Shown: positions 1 to 6,963, numbered from the stretch's first letter. The stretch is 10,629 nucleotides of DNA from Desulfobacterales bacterium (GCA_029940345.1 JAOZRC010000127.1:1-10629), one strand, 5' to 3'. Translations and numbers: made by a program. Notes: generated by a model from the letters alone, not told the origin.

Positions 1-25
1 TAGTATGTGATAGTTTCTTAAATCG

Positions 26-114
26 GCTCATAATCAGCTCCTGATTGTTGTGGGGACAACACATCGCAGAGCCTATTATGAGCTATGTATGTTCAACTGG
101 CAAAGCCATTGAAC
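26..114 (+). ncRNA. Possible structured RNA (3' part) or structured 3' UTR upstream of a terminator
   Basis: Three nested or consecutive helices can be read on the plus strand. GCTCATAAT (26-34) pairs with ATTATGAGC (75-83), a perfect 9-bp outer stem. Inside it TGTTGT (46-51) pairs with ACAACA (56-61) around a GGGG loop. Next, GTTCAA-c-TGG (91-100) pairs with CCA-TTGAAC (106-114) with one bulged C. A terminator hairpin follows at once. No coding frame explains the stretch. It could be the 3' part of a small RNA starting left of the window, or the 3' UTR of a plus-strand gene ending there. I do not recognise the family. Confidence 0.35.
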
Positions 115-118
115 TCTG

Positions 119-144
119 ACCACCCCCTGAGGGGGTGGTTTTCT
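119..144 (+). terminator. Rho-independent terminator
   Basis: ACCACCCCC (119-127) and GGGGGTGGT (131-139) form a perfect 9-bp GC-rich stem with a TGA loop. A short T-rich tail (TTTCT) follows on the plus strand. It would end a plus-strand transcript entering from the left edge. On the minus strand there is no T tract behind the stem, so it is probably not a priA terminator. Confidence 0.75.
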
Positions 145-366
145 ACAACGAAATAAAATGTTTCTGCCCTGACGGACGTCCGGTTCGTTCTTGTTTCAGC
201 AACGTTTCAATATCAGCTTTATGCGGATACCTTAGAGGTTGTACTTTTCAAAGTTTTTCGGAAAACCGCGCTATCACGTGCTTTGCGGGGAACTTCTCAA
301 ACACGCTCTTAGAAAGAAATATATTAGAAATATGTATGGCATCCCCCGATTCTAACAGCACTCTGA
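143..366 (-). pseudogene. Decayed minus-strand reading frame behind priA, possibly a REP-associated transposase tail
   Basis: One minus-strand frame continues from the end of priA to a TAG at 143-145 with a single in-frame TGA at 248-250. The part after that TGA reads about 34 residues and contains LLKQERTGRPSGQKHF. This resembles the TGRPxGxxxF motif near the C-terminus of REP-associated (Y1-type) transposases. The part before the TGA (for example KSVFEKFPAKHVIARF) looks protein-like, but I do not recognise it. There is no good start codon with a ribosome binding site. The best reading is a degraded gene fragment; the transposase assignment is tentative and rests on one short motif. Confidence 0.3.
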
Positions 367-2820
367 TTACATCATAAACACCGGATCCACATCAATAACG
401 ACTTTCACCGCTTTATTGGCAAACAGCGGTTTGTTTGCGCCAAGTATGCGCCTCATGAAGTCATGCAGGATTCTGGAATCCGCACCTTTTAACAAAATCT
501 GCCAGCGGTAACGCTTATCAATCCTGGCTATCGGTGCTTCAACCGGTCCTAAGATCGCAATGCGCTTTCTCAAAGGATCATCGGCGCTTTGTGTGCGATA
601 ACAGGCTTCACCGACGGCTTGGGCGTGCAGACTGACTTTCTGCGGATCAAGGCCGGTGATTTTCAACTGGATCAAACGCGAAAAAGGGGGGAAACCGACG
701 CTTTGGCGGCATTTGATCTCTTCGTTGTAAAATGCCAGATAATCCTGATTTTTAGCGGATAGAATGCTAAAATGATCGGGATTATAGGTTTGCAGGAGTA
801 CTTGTCCGGGAGTTGCGCCGCGACCCGCACGACCGGCCACTTGAGCCAGGATTTGAAATGTCAGCTCGCCGGCGCGAAAATCCGGAACATTGAGTGAGAG
901 GTCGGCGCAAATAATTCCGACGAGGGTGATATAGGGAAAATCATGCCCCTTGGCCACCATTTGGGTGCCGATCAAAATATCGGTTGTGCGATCATGCAGT
1001 CCTTTCAATATCTTTAGAATCGAACCTTTACCCCGCGTGGTGTCGCGGTCCATTCGGGCGACGCGGGCCTGCGGGAAAAGCGCTTTGACCGCGTCTTCCA
1101 CCTGTTCAGTTCCGTAGCCCAACAACTGCAGAGCGGATGAACCGCATGTAGGACACTGCGGAAGGGCCGGACGCGCGAAACCACAGTAATGACATTTGTA
1201 GGCCCTGATACGTTTATGCAGCGTCAGCGTGATATCACAATGTTGGCATTGCAGCGCCTCACCGCACGCGGAACAAACCGGGTTATTCGCAAAACCGCGA
1301 CGATTTAAAAACAAAAGCACTTGTTCATCCTGTGCCAGGGTAGCGGCCATGGCCTGGCGCAGTTGGGTGGTTATAAACCTGCTGATGCCGCGCATATCAC
1401 GTGTCTGGCGCAAATCCACGATCGTAATATGAGGCAGCGGGCGTTTTTCAATTCGCTCGGTTAAAACGGTTTGGGTGTATTTATTAGTAGATGCGTTATA
1501 ACAAGATTGAATCGATGGGGTTGCGGAACCCAAAAGAACAACGGCGCCATGCCGTTTGGCTCGCACCAGTGCCAGGTCCCGGCCGTTGTAGTGCAGCCCG
1601 CTGTCTTGTTTGTAAGAGGCATCGTGCTCTTCATCAACAATTATCAACCCGATTTTTTTAAAGGGCGCAAAAATGGCAGAACGGGCGCCGATGGCAACAG
1701 TCGCTTGCCCTTTTAAAATTCGTATCCATTGATCATACCGCTCCCCCTGGGAAAGCGCGCTGTGAAGAACTGCAACACGCCTGCCAAAACGAGCACGAAA
1801 TCGTCGGGAAGCTTGGGAAATCAGCGCAATTTCGGGAACTAACACCAAAACACTTCCACCGCGTTTCAGGGCCTTGGCGGCGATGTGCATATAGACTTCG
1901 GTTTTACCACTGCCGGTGACCCCCGCTAAAAGGAAGCTGGCAAAGCCCTTACCTAAAGCACGGCTGATCGTTGCAACCACCTGCTCCTGTTTGTCTGTAA
2001 GCTTACGAGGACTATCCGGTGCCACGGTTTCACCAAACGGGTCCCGATAAACCTTTTTTTTAAAAATCGTGATATATCCGTTTTTATAAAGAAAGTTCGA
2101 CGAACCGAGTTTTGTTGATGTGAATGTTTTTAACTGTTTCAGCGATATTTCACCATGAGTTTCTAAAACGCGGATTATTTTATGCCTGGTGGAGAAATAT
2201 TGATCTGAGGGAATATCAGAGCGTATCAGCTTAACCCATCGTTCGGTCTTTGAGCGTAGCGTTCCGCCGCGGCGTTCCTGCCGTTTTTCCAGCCAACCCT
2301 TTTTAACCATTGTATGGATCAGGCTGTGGGAAATGTCCTGCTCCGCCTTGTGACATAATCTTTTAAACGGACAAGGACGGTTTTCTAATATAAGCGCAAC
2401 TTTCTTTTGAACAGGCGTCAAAATATCCTGATTCAGCGCCGCCGCCCCTCCGGATGTCAATGCAATCTCAGTCGTCGAATAGGTGTTTAATCCGCCAGGC
2501 AGCGCTGTGTGAATGACTTCACCGATCGGGTAACAATAGTAATCGGCAATCCATCTGAAAAAAGGAATCATCGCTCCAGGGAAAAGCGCGGTTTCATCGG
2601 GAATATCCAGGATATTTTTAATTTGCCAGCGAGTCGAAGCACCAGTTAGCGGTTGGGCCGGCCTCAGGATATATCCGGTTACCTGGCGTTTTTGAAAGGG
2701 AACAAGTACACGCATGCCTGCGGATGCAAACGGTGCAAGCGTTTCCGGAACCGCGTAGGTGAAAGCGCCGTCAATGGGAAGGACAACCGCGACCTCAATA
2801 TAGCACGTAAGGGTAGGCAT
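367..2820 (-). CDS. priA: Primosomal protein N' (replication restart helicase PriA)
   Basis: PriA is a 3'-to-5' superfamily 2 helicase that recognises stalled forks and D-loops and starts reloading of DnaB. At 817 aa it is somewhat longer than the E. coli protein (about 730 aa), mainly in the linker before the helicase core. The N-terminal DNA-binding domain starts normally (VAVVLPIDGAFTYAVPE). Walker A GVTGSGKT is at residues 300-307 and the DEEH box at 396-399. Four CX2C pairs, the two structural zinc sites, lie between residues 516 and 559. Motif V (GTQMVAKGHDFP) and motif VI (QVAGRAGRG) follow. The ATG directly follows the lutB stop (TAAATG) and has no clear Shine-Dalgarno sequence, so translation is probably coupled to lutB. 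All key motifs are intact. Confidence 0.97.
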   Translation of the reverse strand: MPTLTCYIEVAVVLPIDGAFTYAVPETLAPFASAGMRVLVPFQKRQVTGYILRPAQPLTGASTRWQIKNILDIPDETALFPGAMIPFFRWIADYYCYPIGEVIHTALPGGLNTYSTTEIALTSGGAAALNQDILTPVQKKVALILENRPCPFKRLCHKAEQDISHSLIHTMVKKGWLEKRQERRGGTLRSKTERWVKLIRSDIPSDQYFSTRHKIIRVLETHGEISLKQLKTFTSTKLGSSNFLYKNGYITIFKKKVYRDPFGETVAPDSPRKLTDKQEQVVATISRALGKGFASFLLAGVTGSGKTEVYMHIAAKALKRGGSVLVLVPEIALISQASRRFRARFGRRVAVLHSALSQGERYDQWIRILKGQATVAIGARSAIFAPFKKIGLIIVDEEHDASYKQDSGLHYNGRDLALVRAKRHGAVVLLGSATPSIQSCYNASTNKYTQTVLTERIEKRPLPHITIVDLRQTRDMRGISRFITTQLRQAMAATLAQDEQVLLFLNRRGFANNPVCSACGEALQCQHCDITLTLHKRIRAYKCHYCGFARPALPQCPTCGSSALQLLGYGTEQVEDAVKALFPQARVARMDRDTTRGKGSILKILKGLHDRTTDILIGTQMVAKGHDFPYITLVGIICADLSLNVPDFRAGELTFQILAQVAGRAGRGATPGQVLLQTYNPDHFSILSAKNQDYLAFYNEEIKCRQSVGFPPFSRLIQLKITGLDPQKVSLHAQAVGEACYRTQSADDPLRKRIAILGPVEAPIARIDKRYRWQILLKGADSRILHDFMRRILGANKPLFANKAVKVVIDVDPVFMM

Positions 2821-4212
2821 TTAAAAATTGAGGTCATCTGAAATGATATCGCCGGTAATCACAAAAAGATAAACTTCCCGCGGACCATGAGCGCCAAAAA
2901 CCATAACGCCTTCAATGTCCCGCGTTCGACTCGGACCGGTGATGAAGGACATGCAGTTAGTCAAGCCTTCGCAAACATGCCGCGGGTCGGAGCCAAGAAT
3001 GGCATGTTGCTTCGGTTTGGTGTTCCCGGCCGGGTCGCCTTGCGCCAATTTTGATCGTAGCGCCAGCAGCATTCGCGGGATATTGATATCCACCGGGCAG
3101 GCTTGCCGACAGGCTCCGCAAAGGGTTTCGCCCTGGCACAGATGATGGGCGCGATTGATACCGGCCAATAAGGGGGTGACCACCGCACCGATGGGTCCGG
3201 AATAGGGTGAACCGTAAGCGTGTCCGCCGATCTTACCGTAAACCGGACACACATTGAGGCAAGCCGCGCAACGAACGCAATACAGAATTTCCCGGAAGGT
3301 TTTATCCGCAAGTATACGGGAACGCCCATTATCAAGGATTACCAAGTGAAACGCTTCAGGGCCGTCAGCCTGTTCGGACGATGCCGGACCGCCGATATAA
3401 CTGATATAACCGGCCATTTTCTGGGCGGCGGCGGCGCGGGTTAAAAGCCTTAAAAGGGTGTGATGATCTGTCAACGTGGCGGCTACCCGTTCCATGCCCA
3501 TGAAAGCCATGGTCACCCGGGGAAGGGTTGTGGCCATACGGATATTGCCTTCGTTGGAAACGGTGGTGATGTGTCCGGTGGCGGCGCACGCCAGATTGCA
3601 GCCTGAAATTCCCATGTCGGCGGCCAAGAATTTGGTGCGAAGCACTTTTCGAGCGGCCATGGTTAATGCAGAGGGATTATTCGTGTAAGGGATATTTAAC
3701 TTTTCGGTAAAAAGACGGCCAACCTGCTCCCTGGTTTTATGAATGGCCGGTGCGATAATATGAGAGGGATTTTCATTGGCCAATTGGATGATATATTCGC
3801 CTAGATCGGTTTCCACCGTCTCAATGCCGACGGCCGACAACGCCCGGTTTAAGCCGATCTCTTCGGTCACCATCGATTTGCCCTTTACCACCAAGCGAAC
3901 CTGATGGCGTTGGGCGACTTTGATACAATAATTGACAGCCGCTGTGGCATCTGAAGCGAAAAACACATGGCCGCCATTTTTGCGGATATTCGCGGCCAGC
4001 GTTTCCAGGAGAATATCCAGATGAGCAATGGCCTTTTTACGAATGGCGTGCCCTTTTAATCTTAATTGAGGACCTTCGGGTAATTCCCGAATAGCCTCCG
4101 CACCGCCTTTGCCAAGAAGATTCTGAAAATTGGTTAACGCATTTTGTAAAACGGGATCGCGGATTGCTTTTTGAGCGGTGACTCTATATTTGTTGCAGTC
4201 AACAGCAAGCAT
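2821..4212 (-). CDS. lutB: LutB-like iron-sulfur lactate utilisation protein with a LutC-like C-terminal tail
   Basis: LutB/YkgF proteins belong to the LutABC-type L-lactate oxidation complex (LUD domain plus ferredoxin-like clusters). The LUD domain covers roughly residues 60-300 and includes the typical VILDNGRSRIL segment. Cluster 1 cysteines are C312, C315, C318 and C322 (CVRCAACLNVCPVYGKIGGH); cluster 2 has C365, C368 and C372 (CGACRQACPVDINIP). The usual LutB C-terminal domain (about 80-100 aa) is missing. Instead the protein ends with FITGPSRTRDIEG (423-435) and FGAHGP (439-444), the signature of the end of LutC proteins. It is cytoplasmic, with no signal peptide or membrane segment. 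No lutA or separate lutC gene is nearby. The gene lies 42 bp behind the cysteine-motif gene and abuts priA. The start ATG lacks a clear Shine-Dalgarno, so the N-terminus is less certain than the family call. Confidence 0.9.
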   Translation of the reverse strand: MLAVDCNKYRVTAQKAIRDPVLQNALTNFQNLLGKGGAEAIRELPEGPQLRLKGHAIRKKAIAHLDILLETLAANIRKNGGHVFFASDATAAVNYCIKVAQRHQVRLVVKGKSMVTEEIGLNRALSAVGIETVETDLGEYIIQLANENPSHIIAPAIHKTREQVGRLFTEKLNIPYTNNPSALTMAARKVLRTKFLAADMGISGCNLACAATGHITTVSNEGNIRMATTLPRVTMAFMGMERVAATLTDHHTLLRLLTRAAAAQKMAGYISYIGGPASSEQADGPEAFHLVILDNGRSRILADKTFREILYCVRCAACLNVCPVYGKIGGHAYGSPYSGPIGAVVTPLLAGINRAHHLCQGETLCGACRQACPVDINIPRMLLALRSKLAQGDPAGNTKPKQHAILGSDPRHVCEGLTNCMSFITGPSRTRDIEGVMVFGAHGPREVYLFVITGDIISDDLNF

Positions 4213-4254
4213 TGTTCTGATCGTAAGCGGGGGATGCCAATGATTGTATCATGT

Positions 4255-4659
4255 TCAGGCCGCACCGGACAGGTTGTCAACCGAGTCCTGTTCTTTGCCG
4301 CATTCTCGACAACAACCATCCGCACCGATGACGCCTATACAATTTCCGTCACTACATAACTGACGATTTTCCCAATCACCGTCCGGATTAACCTCATCGT
4401 CAACGTTTCCGAATTCATCTATTTCATCTTCGGCAGTGTCGTCATAAGCAGCGTCATCCGTTTCAATTGCGGTAATATCGTCCGGCTCTGAATTATCATC
4501 ACTTTGCTGACTGCCGTCATAGATGAGATCGCATTCGTTACATCGCCCGTTGGAGCCAATCACGCCAATACAATTACCGTCACGACATAGAATGCGATTG
4601 TCCCAATCCATATCATCAGGGTCGCTAGCGTCTTGTGATTTTAATTCCTCTTTATCCAT
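4255..4659 (-). CDS. Acidic protein with two copies of a four-cysteine motif (unknown function)
   Basis: The 134-aa protein contains the same motif twice, 77 residues apart: W-[DE]-N-R-x-L-C-x-D-G-N-C-I-G-V-I-G-x-[ND]-G-x-C-x-E-C. The cysteines are C25, C30, C40 and C43 in copy 1 and C102, C107, C117 and C120 in copy 2 (CX4CX9CX2C), with an extra C116. The linker (about residues 50-95) is very rich in Asp and Glu and probably disordered. The spacing suggests a small zinc-ribbon-like knuckle, which is inference. I have an impression that single copies occur in other deltaproteobacterial proteins, but I cannot name a family. There is no signal peptide. The leader is A-rich without a Shine-Dalgarno. 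It is the first gene of the probable lutB-priA transcription unit. Confidence 0.75.
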   Translation of the reverse strand: MDKEELKSQDASDPDDMDWDNRILCRDGNCIGVIGSNGRCNECDLIYDGSQQSDDNSEPDDITAIETDDAAYDDTAEDEIDEFGNVDDEVNPDGDWENRQLCSDGNCIGVIGADGCCRECGKEQDSVDNLSGAA

Positions 4660-5122
4660 TTTATTTGTTTTGTTTTAAATGTAAGTAACGGGGACGAAAT
4701 AACTTACCAAAGTAGAAATAGGTGCGCAAATATTTTCTGGATACAGTACCATTCGTCTTTTGAGAGGCTTGTAAGGACTTGGTCATAAGTTTTCATGTAG
4801 TATTTGAGTTAAAACATTTTCACCCTGCTATTGGGCAACACTGAATCCATAGTTATTCATGAGGTTTCAGAGGAAAAATGACGCAAAATCAAAATACCGG
4901 AAAACTTATGTCCAAGTCCTTATGGAATATCTTGCGCACTGGATTTTTATATTTAAGTGTTAATTAGTAAATGAAAGATGTTCAATAATCGTGCAAAACA
5001 TTATTGGAGAAGGTCGTATTGTCATACTCACCAAGGGCCGCCAACGCAGTGCCGAATTTTCATCTTATTTATATCCGGGTGGGTGATTTTATTAAATGTC
5101 TCGTTCTATTTGAGAAATCAGA
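4660..5122. other. Intergenic region without a supported gene
   Basis: The 463 bp between the cysteine-motif gene and the 61-aa gene contain the inverted-repeat element at 4772-4922. The rest is AT-rich. A 32-codon frame starting at a GTG near 5000 on the plus strand is too short and has no ribosome binding site. The promoter of the cysteine-motif/lutB/priA unit should lie just right of 4659, but I see only a weak candidate (TTGCGC, 17 bp, TAAGTT). Confidence 0.6.
4772..4922. repeat. 151-bp inverted-repeat element (MITE-like, TA-bounded)
   Basis: The left arm 4772-4794 (starting TAAGGACTTGG, ending CATAAGTTTTC) and the right arm 4900-4922 (starting GAAAACTTATG, ending CCAAGTCCTTA) are inverted repeats of 23 bp with one mismatch. 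About 105 bp of non-coding DNA separate them. Both ends finish in TA, which would fit insertion at a TA dinucleotide, as done by IS630/Tc1-mariner type transposases. No transposase is encoded, so this would be a non-autonomous miniature element. The family assignment is inference. Confidence 0.75.
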
Positions 5123-5308
5123 TTAGGCCATCTGAACATTCGGGATGTTGTCGTTAATAATTGAAAAGCGTTTGTCTCGCTCTCCTTTGCGGCGGCGAAT
5201 AATATTGCCAGTTCCCGCTCGATACTGTGATAGTTTGGATTGTTCATCATTCGATTTTAACATGAGCCGCAATTTTGCTTCAAGAGCTTTTCTTTTATCA
5301 ATATTCAT
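5123..5308 (-). CDS. Small basic protein of unknown function (61 aa)
   Basis: The protein begins with a predicted helix rich in Lys, Leu and Glu (MNIDKRKALEAKLRLMLKS). A Gly- and Arg/Lys-rich stretch follows (YRAGTGNIIRRRKGERDKRF), then a short polar tail. It has no cysteines, signal peptide or membrane segment. The charge pattern would suit binding to nucleic acid or an acidic partner, but that is speculation. A purine-rich AGAGGATC lies about 17 bp upstream of the ATG, too far for a good Shine-Dalgarno. A strong promoter at 5621-5649 faces the gene from about 310 bp away. I do not recognise the family. It could be a chance frame, but its composition is protein-like and no overlapping frame competes. 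Confidence 0.5.
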   Translation of the reverse strand: MNIDKRKALEAKLRLMLKSNDEQSKLSQYRAGTGNIIRRRKGERDKRFSIINDNIPNVQMA

Positions 5309-5393
5309 AGGTAAGCTTTAGTTATGATCCTCTTTTATTAAGAGTTAAAAGTTAGGGGGTGAATGCCAGTCAATAAATCTTTATCCAAAATCA

Positions 5394-5578
5394 GGCATCC
5401 TTCATATAGGGCTAAAAGTAGTTTACAATTTTTTGGCAATGTGGCAGCCTGACAATAATAATTGACTTTCAGTTTGTACAGCACGATCACGCAATATGAA
5501 AGAATGCGTTACCTGCATCACAAGCACCTGAAGCTAAAATTACTGGTGAAAATGTAAACTGACTTATGAAGGGTGTCC
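5394..5578. repeat. Palindromic element, GGCATCCTTC family (copy 1)
   Basis: The left end GGCATCCTTCATA (5394-5406) is matched in inverse by TATGAAGGGTGTCC (5565-5578). Internal motifs are also inverted: AGTTTACA (5420-5427) and TGTAAACT (5553-5560). The left end shares 16 bp (AAATCAGGCATCCTTC, 5388-5403) with 6360-6375. It also shares the 13-mer AAAGTAGTTTACA (5415-5427) with 6472-6484 on the other strand. This marks it as one of a repeat family. It encodes nothing recognisable. Confidence 0.65.
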
Positions 5579-5620
5579 AGAGTTATCAGATAAGTTTTCC
5601 GTTAAGCAAGTTAAAACATC

Positions 5621-5649
5621 ATTGTAATAATCAACCCGCTTAATGTCAA
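5621..5649 (-). promoter_or_regulatory. Strong sigma-70 type promoter
   Basis: On the minus strand a perfect -35 box TTGACA (5644-5649) is followed by exactly 17 bp and the -10 box TACAAT (5621-5626, five of six consensus). Transcription would start near 5614 and run left through the repeat element towards the 61-aa gene. No other gene begins in between, so it may drive that gene with a long leader or a small RNA. Confidence 0.6.
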
Positions 5650-5718
5650 GACCAAAATGAATATATTCTAGTTATAAAGGGTACCTATCAAGAAAGGTCG
5701 GCATAGACAAGCGATTCG

Positions 5719-6294
5719 CTATAAATCAATGAGGGCAGCCAGTTCATTCCAGTTCGCAACTTCTTTAAACGGATGATGCTCCCGATTCCAGGGCTGCTTA
5801 AAAAGAACAGGGCGAAGACCCGCTTTAGATAGATCAAAGCAGGTTTCAAGACGGTCTTCCACAAAATGGGTCACCTTGTGTTTTAAAAGAACATCTGTTT
5901 TTTTATCAAACGATCCTGTGGAAATAATATGGATGGCCCCGTTTGTAAGTCCCAATGCTTCTGTCATCCAGTCGTATATCGGCCCCGGATAAGGTCGGGC
6001 AGTGACAAAAAGAAGCGGTGTTTGAACACCTGCAAGTTTAGTTAACACTTCAGCGGCACCATCAATCGGTTCGAGTGGCTGAGTATAGTTGCCGTCAAGT
6101 AATCGCGTGATAATCGCTTCAATAATTTCTTTATCTATTTTTGATCCGAGACAATCCTCCAGCCAATAGGATGTGATATCTTCATAATCCACATCTTCGA
6201 TATTGTAATCATCCTTAGCAATACGCAAAAACAATCCCATTGTGTCGGCTACGACACCATCAATATCAAATGCAAGCGACGTCGGATTAATCAT
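5719..6294 (-). CDS. HAD-superfamily phosphatase (5'-nucleotidase-like)
   Basis: The 191-aa protein carries the four HAD motifs. Motif I is DIDGVVAD (nucleophile D10, acid/base D12), motif II is TAR (T98), a lysine near 131-132 serves as motif III, and ED at 146-147 is motif IV. The helical insert between motifs I and II (about residues 20-85) is a C1-type cap. Size and motif style fit small soluble phosphatases related to 5'(3')-deoxyribonucleotidases, but the substrate cannot be read from the sequence. It stands alone, flanked by repeat elements of one family. The start must lie before motif I, which supports this ATG. There is no Shine-Dalgarno; a -10-like box lies 11 bp upstream, so the message may be nearly leaderless. 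Confidence 0.85.
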   Translation of the reverse strand: MINPTSLAFDIDGVVADTMGLFLRIAKDDYNIEDVDYEDITSYWLEDCLGSKIDKEIIEAIITRLLDGNYTQPLEPIDGAAEVLTKLAGVQTPLLFVTARPYPGPIYDWMTEALGLTNGAIHIISTGSFDKKTDVLLKHKVTHFVEDRLETCFDLSKAGLRPVLFKQPWNREHHPFKEVANWNELAALIDL

Positions 6295-6304
6295 TATAAC
6301 CGTC

Positions 6305-6334
6305 TAAATACGGAGTTTTGCTTTCAATTGTCAA
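6305..6334 (-). promoter_or_regulatory. Probable promoter of the HAD phosphatase gene
   Basis: On the minus strand TTGACA (6329-6334, perfect -35) is followed after 18 bp by TATTTA (6305-6310), a moderate -10 box. A start about 7 bp downstream would fall near 6298, only about 4 nt before the ATG. That would give an essentially leaderless mRNA. Confidence 0.45.
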
Positions 6335-6365
6335 TCCGGTTAAGAAAGGATAATAAAAGAAATCA

Positions 6366-6505
6366 GGCATCCTTCGTTTTCCGGTTAACAATTTGGAGGA
6401 GTGCTGAACCAAAGGTTTATCATAGGCAAGCGCAAAATGCTAAACCTTTGGTTCAGCACTCCTTGATAAAGTGTAAACTACTTTCGGACGAAAATAAAGG
6501 ATGTC
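6366..6505. repeat. Palindromic element, GGCATCCTTC family (copy 2), with a perfect 23-bp inverted repeat
   Basis: The outer ends are GGCATCCTTCGTTTTCCGG (6366-6384) and an inverse partner ending in AAGGATGTC (6497-6505). In the centre, 6397-6419 and 6441-6463 are a perfect 23-bp inverted repeat (starting AGGAGTGCTGAACC) around a 21-nt loop. From the right end, the minus strand reads GACATCCTT, then AAAGTAGTTTACA at the same 21-bp spacing as in the copy at 5394-5578, so the two elements are homologous. A lone extra end lies at 6574-6583. There is no T tract behind the hairpin, so it is not a typical terminator. Confidence 0.75.
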
Positions 6506-6634
6506 AAAATTACTATGCGTTCCTTGCCCCTGCCCTGAATCGGAATCTTTTAGAAAAGCTTTAAATGGCAAAAGAAGGATGCCCGAAAATATTTCTGAAT
6601 AACATTTATATTACTTCAAACACTGTCTGCAAAT

Positions 6635-6961
6635 TTAGGCTGCACGGCGGGTTTTCTTTTTCAAACGGGAGATGCGGCGTCTGTAAATGACTGCCATTTT
6701 ATCGTCATGTTGTTCCAGTGCGGCAGCACGTTCTTTTTTAAGCGCTTTAATTTTTTTCTTAATGTCCCGAACAGAGGAATCGCCTTTTTTGCTATCTTTT
6801 TCCACAATTCCGCGGGCCTTTTTGATGGCGCTAACCAGTTCGGTTTTGTTCATTCCATACACACCGCTTATTTCCGGAATTTCCAACGCTGTTTCCCGCA
6901 ATTCTTTTGCAGTCATTTTTTCCAGCGGTTTTTCTTTGGCCTCTTTTTTTTTGCCACCCAT
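6635..6961 (-). CDS. Small basic protein with a Rho N-terminal (SAP/HeH-like) domain
   Basis: The 108-aa protein has a lysine-rich start, then a Rho-N/SAP-like helix-extension-helix segment at about residues 14-52. Its second helix contains MNKTELVSAIKKARG, matching the 'KxELIxxILxA' pattern of Rho N-domains. A strongly basic helical, coiled-coil-like C-terminus follows (about 63-103, rich in Lys, Arg and Ala). It lacks the Rho ATPase domain, so it is not transcription terminator Rho itself. Small stand-alone Rho-N proteins are common; binding to nucleic acid is likely but unproven. AGGAG (6973-6977) about 11 bp upstream is a usable ribosome binding site. The start lies 2 bp after the stop of a possible upstream small ORF. 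Confidence 0.75.
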   Translation of the reverse strand: MGGKKKEAKEKPLEKMTAKELRETALEIPEISGVYGMNKTELVSAIKKARGIVEKDSKKGDSSVRDIKKKIKALKKERAAALEQHDDKMAVIYRRRISRLKKKTRRAA

Positions 6962-6963
6962 AA

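Larger units (their letters stand above)
5309..5718. other. Intergenic region with a repeat element and a minus-strand promoter
   Basis: These 410 bp hold the palindromic element at 5394-5578 and the promoter at 5621-5649. No protein-coding frame is convincing. A transcript from the promoter would carry a leader of about 300 nt before the 61-aa gene. Confidence 0.6.
6295..6634. other. Intergenic region filled by a palindromic element
   Basis: These 340 bp contain the HAD gene promoter, the palindromic element at 6366-6505, and a further inverted copy of its end at 6574-6583 (GAAGGATGCC). The plus-strand frame across it is produced by the palindrome and shows no family features. Confidence 0.6.

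Noticed and set aside
2961..3335. 124-codon minus-strand frame overlapping lutB, considered as a frame-shifted original C-terminus of LutB
   Set aside because: The translation shows no LutB C-terminal features, and the lutB frame itself continues into a recognisable motif. It is a shadow frame.
337..4239. 12-bp inverted match (TGGCATCCCCCG at 337-348, its complement at 4228-4239) bracketing the lutB-priA pair
   Set aside because: Several 12-bp matches are expected by chance in a 10-kb window and no further similarity extends from either side.
4999..5094. 32-codon plus-strand frame starting with GTG
   Set aside because: Too short, no ribosome binding site, no promoter, no recognisable similarity.
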